Source: Kutzneria sp035492655 (GTDB lineage Bacteria > Actinomycetota > Actinomycetes > Mycobacteriales > Pseudonocardiaceae). Taken from it: a stretch of DNA of 33,283 nucleotides. This document shows positions 24,012-33,167 of the stretch, piece by piece. Where the stretch lies: positions 1 through 33,283 of the forward strand of contig DATJJB010000492.1 of NCBI GenBank assembly GCA_035492655.1. The letters are read 5' to 3'. Positions within the stretch are counted from its first letter, which is position 1. Every line of letters starts with the position of its first letter. The position numbers were made by a program, and so were the translations under genes. Under the pieces are notes generated by a model that was not told where the DNA came from, searched no databases, and was given only the letters and a program-made list of their open reading frames with translations.

Positions 24012-25079
24012 TCAGATCTCGAGCTGTTGGTAGTCGAACCAGTCGAAGTGCACGGTTCCCGCGCCGGCGTACATACCGATCACGCGACCGGTGAAGCCGC
24101 CGGCCACCTCGGTCGACAGGTAGCGCCCGTCGAGCACGGCCAGCGTGGTGACAACGCCGCCGGATTCCTCGATGCTGAGTTGGCTCAGGTCGGGGCCGGA
24201 ACGGGCGTCGAGCTGCGCTTGGGGAACGATCTGCACCACGAGGACCACTGGCGCGGTGGGGGCCGGCCAGGCCGACACCACCGCGCGCAGCGGGCCGATG
24301 CGGGCGAGTACCGAGACCTGGTCGTCGGCCACCTCGATCTCGTAGTGATATCCAGTACGGCTGCAACTCGCTCGGGTCGAAGTCGTCACGTGGAGACGGC
24401 AGGGATCCTGGCGACGGCGGCCACGGCGGGCCGGCCATCGACAAGGTGACCTCGCCGACGACCGGCCAACCGTCCACAAAGGTCACCGGGACGAGGAACG
24501 TTTCCCGCCCGAGGACGTGCCAGCCGGAAGTGCCGCCGCCGGACCGAACTCCCGGCAGCACCATCCACCATGAACCGTCCGGGGCCTGCACGAGATCGGC
24601 GTGCCCGGTGTTCTGGATCGGGAAGTCGGTGCTGCGGTGGCTGATGACCGCGTTGGCCGGGCATGGCTCGAACGGCCCGGTCGGTGCGCTGCCGCGAGCC
24701 ATCGAGACCCCGTGTCCCCGTTCGGTGCCGCCCTCGGCGATCATCAGGTACCAGAACTCGCCGATGTGGTGGAGGTGCGGCGCTTCCGGCGCCTTGGCCC
24801 CCGGTGTGCCGGACCAGATCCGTTGTGGCACAAAGAAGGTCTCGCCGGTGTGCGGATCGGCGCGTAGATGCCGGCCGACGACGGCGTGTCGGCCGGCAGG
24901 CGGAGCTGGCCGGGCCGGTCCAGGACGTTGCCGATCTGCTTCCAGTGCACGAGAACCCGGCTGTGGAAGGTCGGCACGCCCGGGATGTACTCGAAGCTGG
25001 TGCACGCGAAGTAGTGGTCCTCGCTCACCCGGCAGACGCCGGGATCCGGATGGAAGCCGGGGATCACGGGGTTCGGCAC
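24012..25079 (-). pseudogene. GH43 beta-xylosidase / arabinofuranosidase remnant with two internal deletions
   Basis: The pieces of a GH43 enzyme appear in three frames. Frame A, from GTG at 25079, gives NPVIPGFHPDPGVCRV with the base Asp, FHSRVLVHWKQIGN and SAGIYAPIR. Near 24851 the sense moves to another frame, DPHTGETFFVPQRIW, APEAPHLHHI with the acid Glu, NTGHADLVQAPDGSWWM and DDFDPSELQPYWISLR. Near 24350 it moves again to GYHYEIEVADDQVSV and FDWFDYQQLEI, the C-terminal sandwich. At both joints a block is missing compared with full GH43 enzymes of this kind (usually about 500 residues or more). The first lost block should hold the third catalytic Asp (the I-D-P-S region). It cannot make a working enzyme. 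It still sits snugly between GH36 and GH5 genes. Confidence 0.85.
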
Positions 25080-25080
25080 G

Positions 25081-27114
25081 TCAGTTCCCTTCGGTGCGAA
25101 GGCGTAGCAGCACCGCGGACGGCGCGGTCGGCAGGGTCACCGTCAGTTCGGCGCGATCGACCGCGAATACGGCCCGGCTGGTCGAGGGGTAGAGCAGTTC
25201 GGCACCCACAACCTGTGGCAGGCGCAGGATCGTGGTGGCGTCACCGCCCCGACGCCACACGGTCAGATAGGTGACGGTCGAGGCCCGCAAAGCCAAGGCG
25301 ATCCACGGGTCGTCCCATGCCGGCAGGCCGAGCGGCCAATACGGCACGGCGGTCGGGATGTCCGCGCGGATCGTCTTGTAGACGGCGATCGCCTCGTGCA
25401 CCAGGGCACGGGCCTCGGGCGCGAGCTCCGGGAGGTTGCCGGAGAGGTGGATGCGGCCGAGCATGGCGTTGGCCATGGTGAAGACGACTTCGTCAAGCGT
25501 GTCGGAAGGTTGCGGGTATGCCCAGACCGCGCCTTGCTCCGGCGTGACGGCGGTGGGCGCGGAGGCCGCGATCGGGGCGTAGCGGGCCAGGTTCTGCTGA
25601 TCGCTGGTCGAGTGCAGCTGAAGCCGGGAGAGCAGGGCGTAATCCGTGCGCATGCCGCCGGAGGCGCAGTTCTCCAGCACCAGACCGGGATGCCGGTCGA
25701 GTACGCCGTCGAGCCACTCCAGCTGGGCCCGATTATGTCCGAGCAGGCCGGCGGCCGGGGTCTCGTCGGGGCCGGCGCTGGTGCCGGAACCGGGGTCGAT
25801 GTTGTGGTCCAGCTTGAGGTAGCCGACGCCACAGCCGACCAGTCGGTCCACGACCCGGTCCAGGTGGGCGCGGGCGGCGGGGTGGCGTAGGTCGAGGTGG
25901 TGGCGGCCGGTCTCGGTGACCCGAACGCCGTCACGACGGAAGAACGCCTCGTCGGGCAGGGAGCTCGCCAGCGGACTGCGCACGCCGATCACCTCGGGCT
26001 CCAGCCACAGCCCGGGAACCATGCCGCGGTCCCGGATACGATCGAGGACCTCGTTGATCCCCTGCGGGAACCGGGATGTGGCCGGCTCCCAGGCGCCGAC
26101 GCCGTCCCACCAGCCGCCGGCATCGTCGTCGTACCAGCCGGCGTCGATCACGAAGTACTCCGCGCCGGCGGCCGCCGCCGCGTCGATGTGCGGCAGCAGT
26201 TTCGCGGTGGTCGGATCGCCCATCAGGCAGTTCATGTAGTCGTTGAAGATGACGGAAAGCCAGCGGCGGTCGGGATGCGGGCGGCGGAGCGCGCGTCGGT
26301 AGCGGGTCAACGCGGCGAACGCGTCATCGAGTCCGGTGTGGACGGCCAGTGCGACAGGCACAGTGTGGAATTCAGCGCCGGGCGCGAGGGAATGACGCCA
26401 GCCGTGGTGGCCGTCGCTCGGGCCGGACAGTGCGAGGTAGGCGGTGTCCTCCCGTTCACCGCATTCCCAACGCCAGCCGCCGCCGTTGTGCTCGATCTGC
26501 CACAGCCAGGTGCGGCCGGTCCGCTGGTCGGTCAGGCCGCCCATCGGCAGGTGGTCGCAGCTGGACCACACACCCTGGCCGGCCTTGGTGAAGCCGCCTT
26601 TGCCGTTGCGGTAGTGGACCCGGCCGCTGAGCTCGGGCGACGTCAGGCGCAGGGCCCTTTGCTGCCAACGGTATTCGGCGAGCCAGTCGTTCTCGGCCCA
26701 CAGCACGTCGGTGCCGTCGAGTCCACCGCATACGAGCGAAGTGACCGACTCCAGGGACAGCGGGGTTTCCCCTTCGTTACGCAGGATGACTTCGCTGCGC
26801 AGCACGGGCACGCCGTCCGGCGTGCGATAGCGCACCGTCGCAGCGAGGTTGCTCACCGGGTCGTGGAGTTCGACGGCGAGCACGTGCCACTGATCGACAC
26901 AACCGGTGGCGTGCCGGCGATAGCGCAGGCGGCTGCCGATGCTGGTGTCGATGAGCCGGTGACTGGACCAGAAGCGGCCATGGCCGGCGGCGGTCACCTC
27001 CACCAACGGCAGGTCGGCGCCGACGGGGTGACGCAGCCGGGCCACGCCGTCTTCGATGCCGATCTCCACAGTCAGGGCCTGATGGCCCCAGCGGATCGTC
27101 TGTTCGTCGGACAC
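25081..27114 (-). CDS. GH36 alpha-galactosidase, cytoplasmic
   Basis: 677 residues without a signal peptide. The N-terminal beta super-sandwich (about 1-285) precedes the TIM barrel, which starts at SVIFNDYMNCLMGDPTTAKL and includes GAEYFVIDAGWY, VPGLWLEPEVIG, YLKLDHNIDPG with nucleophile D436, LENCASGGMR, and STSDQQN with acid/base D505. This is the GH36 pattern. GTG at 27114 is preceded by GAGGAAGG. The gene starts 11 bp after the GH42 stop and ends 1 bp before the GH43 remnant, so it is inside the operon. It releases alpha-galactose from imported oligosaccharides such as galactomannan- or raffinose-type units. Some GH36-like enzymes act on other alpha-linked sugars, so specificity is tentative. 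Confidence 0.93.
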   Translation of the reverse strand: MSDEQTIRWGHQALTVEIGIEDGVARLRHPVGADLPLVEVTAAGHGRFWSSHRLIDTSIGSRLRYRRHATGCVDQWHVLAVELHDPVSNLAATVRYRTPDGVPVLRSEVILRNEGETPLSLESVTSLVCGGLDGTDVLWAENDWLAEYRWQQRALRLTSPELSGRVHYRNGKGGFTKAGQGVWSSCDHLPMGGLTDQRTGRTWLWQIEHNGGGWRWECGEREDTAYLALSGPSDGHHGWRHSLAPGAEFHTVPVALAVHTGLDDAFAALTRYRRALRRPHPDRRWLSVIFNDYMNCLMGDPTTAKLLPHIDAAAAAGAEYFVIDAGWYDDDAGGWWDGVGAWEPATSRFPQGINEVLDRIRDRGMVPGLWLEPEVIGVRSPLASSLPDEAFFRRDGVRVTETGRHHLDLRHPAARAHLDRVVDRLVGCGVGYLKLDHNIDPGSGTSAGPDETPAAGLLGHNRAQLEWLDGVLDRHPGLVLENCASGGMRTDYALLSRLQLHSTSDQQNLARYAPIAASAPTAVTPEQGAVWAYPQPSDTLDEVVFTMANAMLGRIHLSGNLPELAPEARALVHEAIAVYKTIRADIPTAVPYWPLGLPAWDDPWIALALRASTVTYLTVWRRGGDATTILRLPQVVGAELLYPSTSRAVFAVDRAELTVTLPTAPSAVLLRLRTEGN

Positions 27115-27125
27115 GGTGGCCTTCC

Positions 27126-29084
27126 TCAGCGCAGCACCGCACAGCCCCCGGGCGGCAATTCACGCACGGTGGCGGCGGTGAGGAGGTCGTGAGCGGGTTC
27201 CGGTAGGCGCACCGGATCGGCGGTGTGGTTGAGGACGATGCGCCAGCGCCGGCCGTCCGGAGTATGGCGCGTGACGCACTCGACGCCGGGCGGCAGCCCG
27301 GGCAGGTCCGGGGTGACGCCGGCTTCTGCCAGCAGCCGGGCCACCAGCGCGGCATACGCCGAGTCGTCGAGGCGGGTGGACACGTACCAGCCTCGGCCGT
27401 GCCGAGTGACCGCAGGGGAGCCGGCCAGCATTCCGCTGGTGTACGTCGATACGGCTTCCGCGCCGTCCAACCGCACGACTTCGCCCCACACCGTGCCGTA
27501 TGCCCCGTCGGACAACGGGATCCGCGCGTCGCGCGCGAGCGGCCGGTGTTCCTCGACCCGAATCCCCAGTGCCTCGCGCAGGTCCGCGGCCGGGTAGCCG
27601 CCGAGCCGCGCGTGCAGACGCTCGTCAGCCACGCCGGTGGTGTGCTGCACGAGCAGAGTGCCGCCGGCATCGAAATAGCGCCGCAGGTTTTTGGCGGCAG
27701 CGTCGGAAAGCACGAACAACGCCGGCGCGAGCACCAGCCGGTAGCGGCTCAGATCGTGTTCGGGATGTGCGAAGTCCGTTGTGACGCCAGCATTCCACAA
27801 CACGCGATGGGCCCGGCTCAGCGTCGCGTGGTAGTCGAGATCGGCGGACGGCAGGCCGTCGCCGTTCATCGCCCACCAGGCGTCGGAATCATGCAGTACG
27901 GCCACTTCCGCCCGCACGGTCGATCCCGCCAGCTCGCCCAGCCGGCTGAGGAGCTCGCCGAGTTCCGTCACTTCACGGTGAATGCGGCTGTCCGGACCGG
28001 CGTGCGGCACCATCGCGGAATGCCACTGCTCGGCCCCGGCCTTGGACTGCCGCCACTGGAAGAACAGCGCGCCGTCCGAGCCGTGGGCGATGTGGCCAAG
28101 GCTGTGGCGCAGAATGTCGCCGGGTTCCTTGCCCAGGACGCGATCGCCCACATAAACGGTGTTCGTGCCCTGCTCCATCAGCAGCCACGGCTGCCCGCCG
28201 CCGAACGACCTGGCCCGGTCGCCGCCGAACGCGCCGTCGGCGGCCGCGTCGATGCCGGGCGCGGTGGGGTAGTGGTCGATGGCGACCAGGTCGACCTCGC
28301 GGCCGAACTTCCACAGATCGAGGTTCTGGTAGCCGGGCACCATCAGGTTGGTCGTGATCGGCCGGTCGCTGTTGGCGCGGATCGCATCGCGCTGTTCCTG
28401 GTAGGCGAGCAACACCTCGTCGGACCAGAATCGCCGGAAGTCCAGCGCCTGACCGGGGTTCTTGTGCCACTGCGTGGCACGCGGCGGCAGAATCTGGTCC
28501 CACGCCGTGTAGTGCTGGCTCCAGAAGGCCGTGCCCCACGCCTCGTTCACCGCGTCGAGATCGCGGTAGCGCTCACACAGCCAGGCACGGAAGGCAACGG
28601 CGACATGATCGCACCAGCACAGCGTCGTGTATTCGTTGTGCACGTGCCACAACGCGAGCCCCGGATGGTCGCCGTAGCGTTCGGCCAGGGCCGACGCGAT
28701 GCGACGGGCAGCCGCGCGATAGGCGGGCGCGGCGATGCAGTAGGTGTCACGGCTGCCGTGCACCAGCCGAACGCCGTCGGCGGTGACCGGCAGCGCATCA
28801 GGGTGGGCGAAGGTGAACCACGGCGGGGGAGAGGCGGTCGGCGTGGCTAGGTTAACGCTAACACCGTTGGCGTGCAGGCGATCCACCTGAGCGTCGAGCC
28901 AGGCGAAATCGAAGACGCCCTCTTCCGGTTCCAGCAGGGCCCAGGAGAAGACGCCGACGGTGGCCAGGTTGACCTTGGCCCGGCGCATCAGCTCGTCGTC
29001 CTCGCGCCACACCGGCTCGTCCCACTGCTCGGGGTTGTAGTCCCCGCCGAAGGCCAGCCCACCGAGCCGGTCGGTCGGGCTCAC
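27126..29084 (-). CDS. GH42 beta-galactosidase, cytoplasmic (second copy)
   Basis: 652 residues, no signal peptide. The barrel starts at FGGDYNPEQWDEPVW, typical of the main bacterial GH42 group, and shows acid/base E151 in WHVHNEYTTLC and nucleophile E304 in PWLLMEQGTN. CWCDH at about 156-160 may be part of the metal-site Cys cluster seen in some members. A trimerisation domain (about 390-590) and a C-terminal beta domain (from about 595) follow. It is much closer to typical GH42 than the gene at 1650, so the two are not recent duplicates. GTG at 29084 overlaps the GH31 stop by 4 bp (GTGA). Codons 75-78 contain a LacI-operator-like sequence made of locally rare codons. It likely removes galactose from imported oligosaccharides. 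Confidence 0.95.
   Translation of the reverse strand: MSPTDRLGGLAFGGDYNPEQWDEPVWREDDELMRRAKVNLATVGVFSWALLEPEEGVFDFAWLDAQVDRLHANGVSVNLATPTASPPPWFTFAHPDALPVTADGVRLVHGSRDTYCIAAPAYRAAARRIASALAERYGDHPGLALWHVHNEYTTLCWCDHVAVAFRAWLCERYRDLDAVNEAWGTAFWSQHYTAWDQILPPRATQWHKNPGQALDFRRFWSDEVLLAYQEQRDAIRANSDRPITTNLMVPGYQNLDLWKFGREVDLVAIDHYPTAPGIDAAADGAFGGDRARSFGGGQPWLLMEQGTNTVYVGDRVLGKEPGDILRHSLGHIAHGSDGALFFQWRQSKAGAEQWHSAMVPHAGPDSRIHREVTELGELLSRLGELAGSTVRAEVAVLHDSDAWWAMNGDGLPSADLDYHATLSRAHRVLWNAGVTTDFAHPEHDLSRYRLVLAPALFVLSDAAAKNLRRYFDAGGTLLVQHTTGVADERLHARLGGYPAADLREALGIRVEEHRPLARDARIPLSDGAYGTVWGEVVRLDGAEAVSTYTSGMLAGSPAVTRHGRGWYVSTRLDDSAYAALVARLLAEAGVTPDLPGLPPGVECVTRHTPDGRRWRIVLNHTADPVRLPEPAHDLLTAATVRELPPGGCAVLR
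28851..28862 (-). promoter_or_regulatory. Intragenic LacI-type operator within the GH42 gene
   Basis: On the coding (-) strand the sequence GTTAGCGTTAAC matches the operator core of 16506-16517 at 11 of 12 bases. It forms codons 75-78 (V-S-V-N), 222 bp into the gene. The local codons GTT, GTT and CTA are unusual in this G/C-ending genome, which suggests the DNA sequence itself is under selection. Confidence 0.6.
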
Positions 29085-31108
29085 GACTGCGCCTTGACCG
29101 GGAGGTCGGCGCCGTCACGCAGGAACAGCGGGATCCGCGAGATGGGGGCCGGCACGGTGATCATCTGGCCGCCGTCGTGCTCCGCACCCGTCCACGCGTC
29201 GGTCCAGCGCGCGCCGCCGGGCAGGTACACGGCGCGTTCCCGTGCGCCGGCCGCGGTGACGGGGGCGACGAGCAGGTCCGGCCCGAGCAGGAAGGCGTCC
29301 TCGACCAGCCAGGAGCCGGGGTCGTCCGGGAATTCCAGGAACAGCGGCCGCATCGGCGGCACACCGGTCTCGGCGGTGGTGCGCATCTGCCGCAGCACGT
29401 ACGGCCGCAGCCGCTCGCGCAGGCGCAGGTGCTCGGCCAGGATCTCGTAGACCTCCTCGCCGTAGGACCAGACCTCGTTGGGCAGCCCGGTCATCCCGGG
29501 CTCCAACACCTGCGCCGGGCCGCGGAAGCCGTGCAGGCGGAACAGCGGGCAGAAGGTGCCGTACTGGAACCACCGCACCAGCACCTCGCGGTAGGCCGGA
29601 TCGTCCGGGTCACCACCGTGGAAACCGCCGATATCGGTCGTCCACCACGGGATTCCCGACAGCATCACGTTCAGGCCGGCCTTGATCTGCACCCGCAGCG
29701 ACGCGAAGTCGGTCCCGATGTCACCCGACCACAGCGCGGCCCCGTAGCGTTGCGCGCCGGCCCAGGACGACCGGTTGAGCGACACGATCTCGGTCTCGCC
29801 GGCGGCCCGCAGGCCGTCGTGCACCATCCGGGCGTTCTCGCGGGGATAGAGGTTGCCGACCTCAAGGCCGGGTCCGGCGTGATAGCGCAAACCGTTCTGG
29901 TGGCCGGGCTTGAGCTCCGGCTCGGAGGCGTCCAGCCAGAACACCGTGATGCCCAGCTCGTGGTAGCCGCGCCGGATCTGTTCCCAGACGTAGTCGCGGG
30001 CCTCGGGATTGGTGGCGTCGTAGAAGGCGACCTGCGCCGAGTAGGCGCCCAGGCCCTTGTCCGGCCAGTCGGCGTGGGCGACCGGGCCGTATTCGGTGCC
30101 GATGAACAGGCCCTGGTCGAGCATGGGGTGGAAGTTGTCGCTGCCGGGGCTGACCGATGGCCAGACCGACACCATCAGCTTCACGCCGAGCTCGTCGAGC
30201 TCGCGGACCATGGCCGCCGGGTCGGGCCACTCGGCCGGGTCGAACCGCCATTCGCCGAGGTGGGTCCAGTGGAAGAAGTCGCTGACGATCACCGACAGCG
30301 GCAGGCCCCGACGCTTGTACTCGCGGGCCACCTCCAGCAGTTCCTCCTGGGTGCGGTAGCGCAGCTTGCACTGCCAGAACCCGGCCGCCCACTCGGGCAG
30401 CTCGGGCGCGTGGCCGGTGGCGTCGGCGTAGCGGCGCAGCACGTCGGCGGGCTGGCCGGTGGTGATCCAGTAGTCGATCTGGCGGGCGCTGTCGGCGACC
30501 CAGCGGGTGCCGGTCTCGGCCAGCTCGACCCGCCCGATCGCCGGCGAGTTCCACAGCAACCCGTAGCCGCGGTTGGAGATCAGCAGCGGGATGGTGACCT
30601 CGCCGTTGCGCTGCACCAGGTCGATGACCGCGCCCTTCTGGTCGAGCAGGCCGTGCGTGCGCTGGCCGAGCCCGTAGAGCTTCTCGCCGGGGTAGGCACG
30701 GAAGCGTTGTTCGAGGCGGTGATAGCCGTTGCCGGTGGCGGTGGCCAGCCGTGGGCCGGGCCACCAGAAGTGGGCCGGCTGCTCGGCCAGCAGCTCGCTG
30801 CCGTCCTCGGTACGCAAGAACGTCAGCCGCCCGGCGGCGGCGGGGAGGTCGGGGGTGAGGCGGCCTTCGGTGCCGGCGTCGACGCACACGGCGATACCGC
30901 CGTTGATCAGGGTCGCGTAGTGCTCGTTGACCGAGACCTGCGCCTTGCCGCCGGGCGGTGGCGAGTCGAGCAGGGCGCCAGGTACGTCGATCAGCGGTCC
31001 GCCGTACGTGACCCGGACCCGGATGGCGTCGGGGCCCCAGGGCTCGATGCGCAGGGTTTCGCCGTGGGCCCGCCATTCGAGGGCGTCGCCGAGGTCACGG
31101 AAGTGCAT
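29081..31108 (-). CDS. GH31 alpha-xylosidase / alpha-glucosidase, cytoplasmic
   Basis: 675 residues from the ATG at 31108, which AAGGAG precedes by 8 bases; a longer frame upstream of it has no GH31 character. The N-terminal sandwich (about 1-235) leads to the GH31 barrel with GFWQCKLRYRTQEELLEVAR, VSDFFHWTHLGEWRFDP, nucleophile D393 in FWLDASEPE, acid/base D463 in LWSGDIGTDF and PWWTTDIGGFHGG. The WLDAxEPE nucleophile context is shared with CjXyl31A-type alpha-xylosidases, although the PA14 insert of that enzyme is absent. There is no signal peptide. Its stop overlaps the GH42 start. It is the first glycosidase after the LacI gene and would take alpha-xylose off xyloglucan oligosaccharides; alpha-glucosidase activity is the main alternative. 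Confidence 0.92.
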   Translation of the reverse strand: MHFRDLGDALEWRAHGETLRIEPWGPDAIRVRVTYGGPLIDVPGALLDSPPPGGKAQVSVNEHYATLINGGIAVCVDAGTEGRLTPDLPAAAGRLTFLRTEDGSELLAEQPAHFWWPGPRLATATGNGYHRLEQRFRAYPGEKLYGLGQRTHGLLDQKGAVIDLVQRNGEVTIPLLISNRGYGLLWNSPAIGRVELAETGTRWVADSARQIDYWITTGQPADVLRRYADATGHAPELPEWAAGFWQCKLRYRTQEELLEVAREYKRRGLPLSVIVSDFFHWTHLGEWRFDPAEWPDPAAMVRELDELGVKLMVSVWPSVSPGSDNFHPMLDQGLFIGTEYGPVAHADWPDKGLGAYSAQVAFYDATNPEARDYVWEQIRRGYHELGITVFWLDASEPELKPGHQNGLRYHAGPGLEVGNLYPRENARMVHDGLRAAGETEIVSLNRSSWAGAQRYGAALWSGDIGTDFASLRVQIKAGLNVMLSGIPWWTTDIGGFHGGDPDDPAYREVLVRWFQYGTFCPLFRLHGFRGPAQVLEPGMTGLPNEVWSYGEEVYEILAEHLRLRERLRPYVLRQMRTTAETGVPPMRPLFLEFPDDPGSWLVEDAFLLGPDLLVAPVTAAGARERAVYLPGGARWTDAWTGAEHDGGQMITVPAPISRIPLFLRDGADLPVKAQS

Positions 31109-31140
31109 GGCAGTGCTCCTTGTTCGGGCGCGCTGAACCG

Positions 31141-31161
31141 GACCGTGCGGTGGGCACGGTC
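31141..31161 (-). terminator. Hairpin between LacI and GH31 genes
   Basis: A perfect 8-bp stem (GACCGTGC, 31141-31148, with GCACGGTC, 31154-31161) around 5 bases, in the 74-bp gap after the LacI stop. No T run is present. It may attenuate or process the transcript rather than end it, lowering GH31 output relative to the transporter, or isolate the two parts. Confidence 0.45.
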
Positions 31162-31182
31162 TGGCGTGGGGTGAGCGGGCGG

Positions 31183-32205
31183 CTAGCGCGGGGCGGGGCC
31201 GGTGCTCTCGCGGACGGTCAGGGTTGGGGTGAGCAGCACGAGGTCGTCTGTGGGCCGATCGCCGCGGCCGGCCGCGATGATCCGTCCCATCACCTGCTGG
31301 ACGGCCACCCGGCCGAGTTCCTTGATCGGGCCGGTCACGGCGGTCAGGCGGGGGGAGTACTGCTCGGCCAGCTGCTCCGGGCACAGCGCTACCACCGAGG
31401 CGTCCTCCGGCACCGTGCGGCCAAGGCCCCGCAGCAGGTTGAGCAGCGGGCCGATCGCGCCTTCGTTCTGCACCACGAAGCCGGTGGTGTCGGGCCGGTC
31501 GGCCAGGATGCGCGCGAGCGTGCCGGCGGTGCTCTCGTAGGTCCCCTCGCACGGGCGGTGCAGGAACTTCAGCCCCCGTTGCTCGGCCCGGTCCCGGAAA
31601 CCGTCGAGGGTGCGTTCGGCGTAGGCGGCGCGCCGGTGGTACACGCCGGAGCCGTAACCGATGAACGCGACCTGGCGGTGGCCCAGGTCGGCCAGGTGGT
31701 CCGCGCAGAGCTCGCCGGCGGCGACGAAGTCCTGGTCCACACAGGACAGTCCGGTCGGGTTGTCCGGCAGGCCGATCAGCGCCGCTTGCGTGCCCTGCGC
31801 ACGCAGCGCCGGGATGCGCTCGTCGCCCAGCTCGACGTCCATCAGGATGACGCCGTCGGCCAGGCCGCTGGCCGCGACTCGGCGCACGCCGTCGACGCCT
31901 TCGTCGTTGGTGATCAGCAGCACGTCGTAGCCGTGTTGGCGGGCGGCCATGGTCACCGAGATGGCGATCTCCATCATTATCGGCACGTAGACGTCGGCCC
32001 GTAGCGGCACCACCAGGGCGATGATGTGCGAGCGCCGGGCGGCCAGTGCGCGAGCCCCGGCGTTGGGGTGGTACCCCAGCTCGACCACCGACTGCTCGAC
32101 CCGGCGGCGGGTCTGCTCGGAGATCGAGCGCTTGCCGCTGAGCACGTAGCTGACCGTGCTGGCCGAGACGCCCGCGTGCTTGGCCACATCGTTGAGTGTC
32201 ACCAT
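31183..32205 (-). CDS. LacI-family transcriptional regulator
   Basis: 340 residues from the ATG at 32205; the frame is open further upstream but that stretch is antisense-like translation of the permease gene. The start MVTLNDVAKHAGVSASTVSY is a textbook LacI helix-turn-helix, with hinge-helix region NAGARALAARRSHIIALVVP. The periplasmic-binding-protein-like effector domain fills about 60-335 (SGLADGVILMDVEL, HLADLGHRQVAFIGYGSG, GFVVQNEGAIGPLL). AGAGGA lies 9 bases before the ATG, overlapping the stop of the permease gene 14 bp upstream. It is the natural candidate for the GTTAGCGNTAAC sites at 16506, 22249 and 28851. Effector probably a sugar delivered by the neighbouring transporter; not shown. 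Confidence 0.95.
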   Translation of the reverse strand: MVTLNDVAKHAGVSASTVSYVLSGKRSISEQTRRRVEQSVVELGYHPNAGARALAARRSHIIALVVPLRADVYVPIMMEIAISVTMAARQHGYDVLLITNDEGVDGVRRVAASGLADGVILMDVELGDERIPALRAQGTQAALIGLPDNPTGLSCVDQDFVAAGELCADHLADLGHRQVAFIGYGSGVYHRRAAYAERTLDGFRDRAEQRGLKFLHRPCEGTYESTAGTLARILADRPDTTGFVVQNEGAIGPLLNLLRGLGRTVPEDASVVALCPEQLAEQYSPRLTAVTGPIKELGRVAVQQVMGRIIAAGRGDRPTDDLVLLTPTLTVRESTGPAPR

Positions 32206-32219
32206 CTGCGGTAGTCCTC

Positions 32220-33167
32220 TCAGCCCTTGATCGCGCCGGTGAGCACGCCGGTGCGGAAGTGCTTCTGCATGAACGGGTACACGATCAGCAGCGGCACCAA
32301 GGTCAATACCACCACGGCCATCTGCAGCGACAGCGGGGCGGTCTGGGCCTGGCCGGTGCCGAAGCCGGCGTTGACCGAGCCGGGCATGCCGTTGCCACGG
32401 TTGACGAAGGTCAGCAGCACGTACTGCAACGGCCACTTCTGGGCGTCGGTCGGCAGGTACAGCATCACGTTGAAGAACGCGTTCCAGTAGCCGACGGCGT
32501 AGAACAGGGTGATCACCGCGGTCACCGCGCGGGACGTGGGCAGCACGATCGACCACAGGATGCGCCACTCGCCGGCGCCGTCCATGCGGGCCGCGTCGAT
32601 CAGGTCGGTCGAGGTGCTCGAGTAGAACGAGCGCAGCACCAGGATGTTGAACACGGAGACGGCGCTGGGCAGGATCAGCGACCACCACTGGTCGTAGCCG
32701 CCGAGGTCGGTGACCACGAGGAAGGTCGGGATCAGGCCGCCGCTGACGAACATCGTCACGACCAGCAGGATCAGGATCACCCGGTGCCCCAGCGAGCGCG
32801 GCCGGGACAGGCCGTAGGCGCACAGCACCGACACCACCATGGACACCGCCGTGCCGACCAGCGTGATGCCCAGGCTGACCAGCAGCGCTGTCCGCACGGT
32901 CGGGTCGCCGAGCATCTCCCGGTACGGCTCCAGGGTCAGGCCGTCCGGCCAGATCACCAGGCCGCCCGCACGGTTGATGGCCGCCGGGGTGGACAGGCTG
33001 GTCACGACGATGATCCACAACGGCACGATGACCACTGCCAGCACCCCGCCGAGGGTCAGCCCCTTGGCGGCTTGGCCGACCGTCGTCGGCGGTTCCTCCC
33101 ACGGTGCCCGCTTGTCGATCCGGGAGGTGGCCGGTTTCGTCGAGGGGCGTTCGATCGTCAGTGTCAT
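32220..33167 (-). CDS. Sugar ABC transporter permease, LplC/YtcP type
   Basis: 315 residues with a polar N-terminus (about 1-38) and about six membrane segments. The EAA-type loop is DAARMDGAGEWRILWSIVLP. The features GGLIPTFLVVTDLGGYDQWW and the ending VYPFMQKHFRTGVLTGAIKG are typical of the LplC/YtcP branch of CUT1 permeases, different from the MalG-type permease at 712. ATG at 33167 overlaps the stop of the upstream permease (ATGA). It imports oligosaccharides together with the LplB partner; the binding protein is probably upstream, outside the window, and the ATPase elsewhere. The substrate is inferred from the downstream GH31/GH42/GH36/GH5 genes to be a hemicellulose oligosaccharide. Confidence 0.95.
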   Translation of the reverse strand: MTLTIERPSTKPATSRIDKRAPWEEPPTTVGQAAKGLTLGGVLAVVIVPLWIIVVTSLSTPAAINRAGGLVIWPDGLTLEPYREMLGDPTVRTALLVSLGITLVGTAVSMVVSVLCAYGLSRPRSLGHRVILILLVVTMFVSGGLIPTFLVVTDLGGYDQWWSLILPSAVSVFNILVLRSFYSSTSTDLIDAARMDGAGEWRILWSIVLPTSRAVTAVITLFYAVGYWNAFFNVMLYLPTDAQKWPLQYVLLTFVNRGNGMPGSVNAGFGTGQAQTAPLSLQMAVVVLTLVPLLIVYPFMQKHFRTGVLTGAIKG

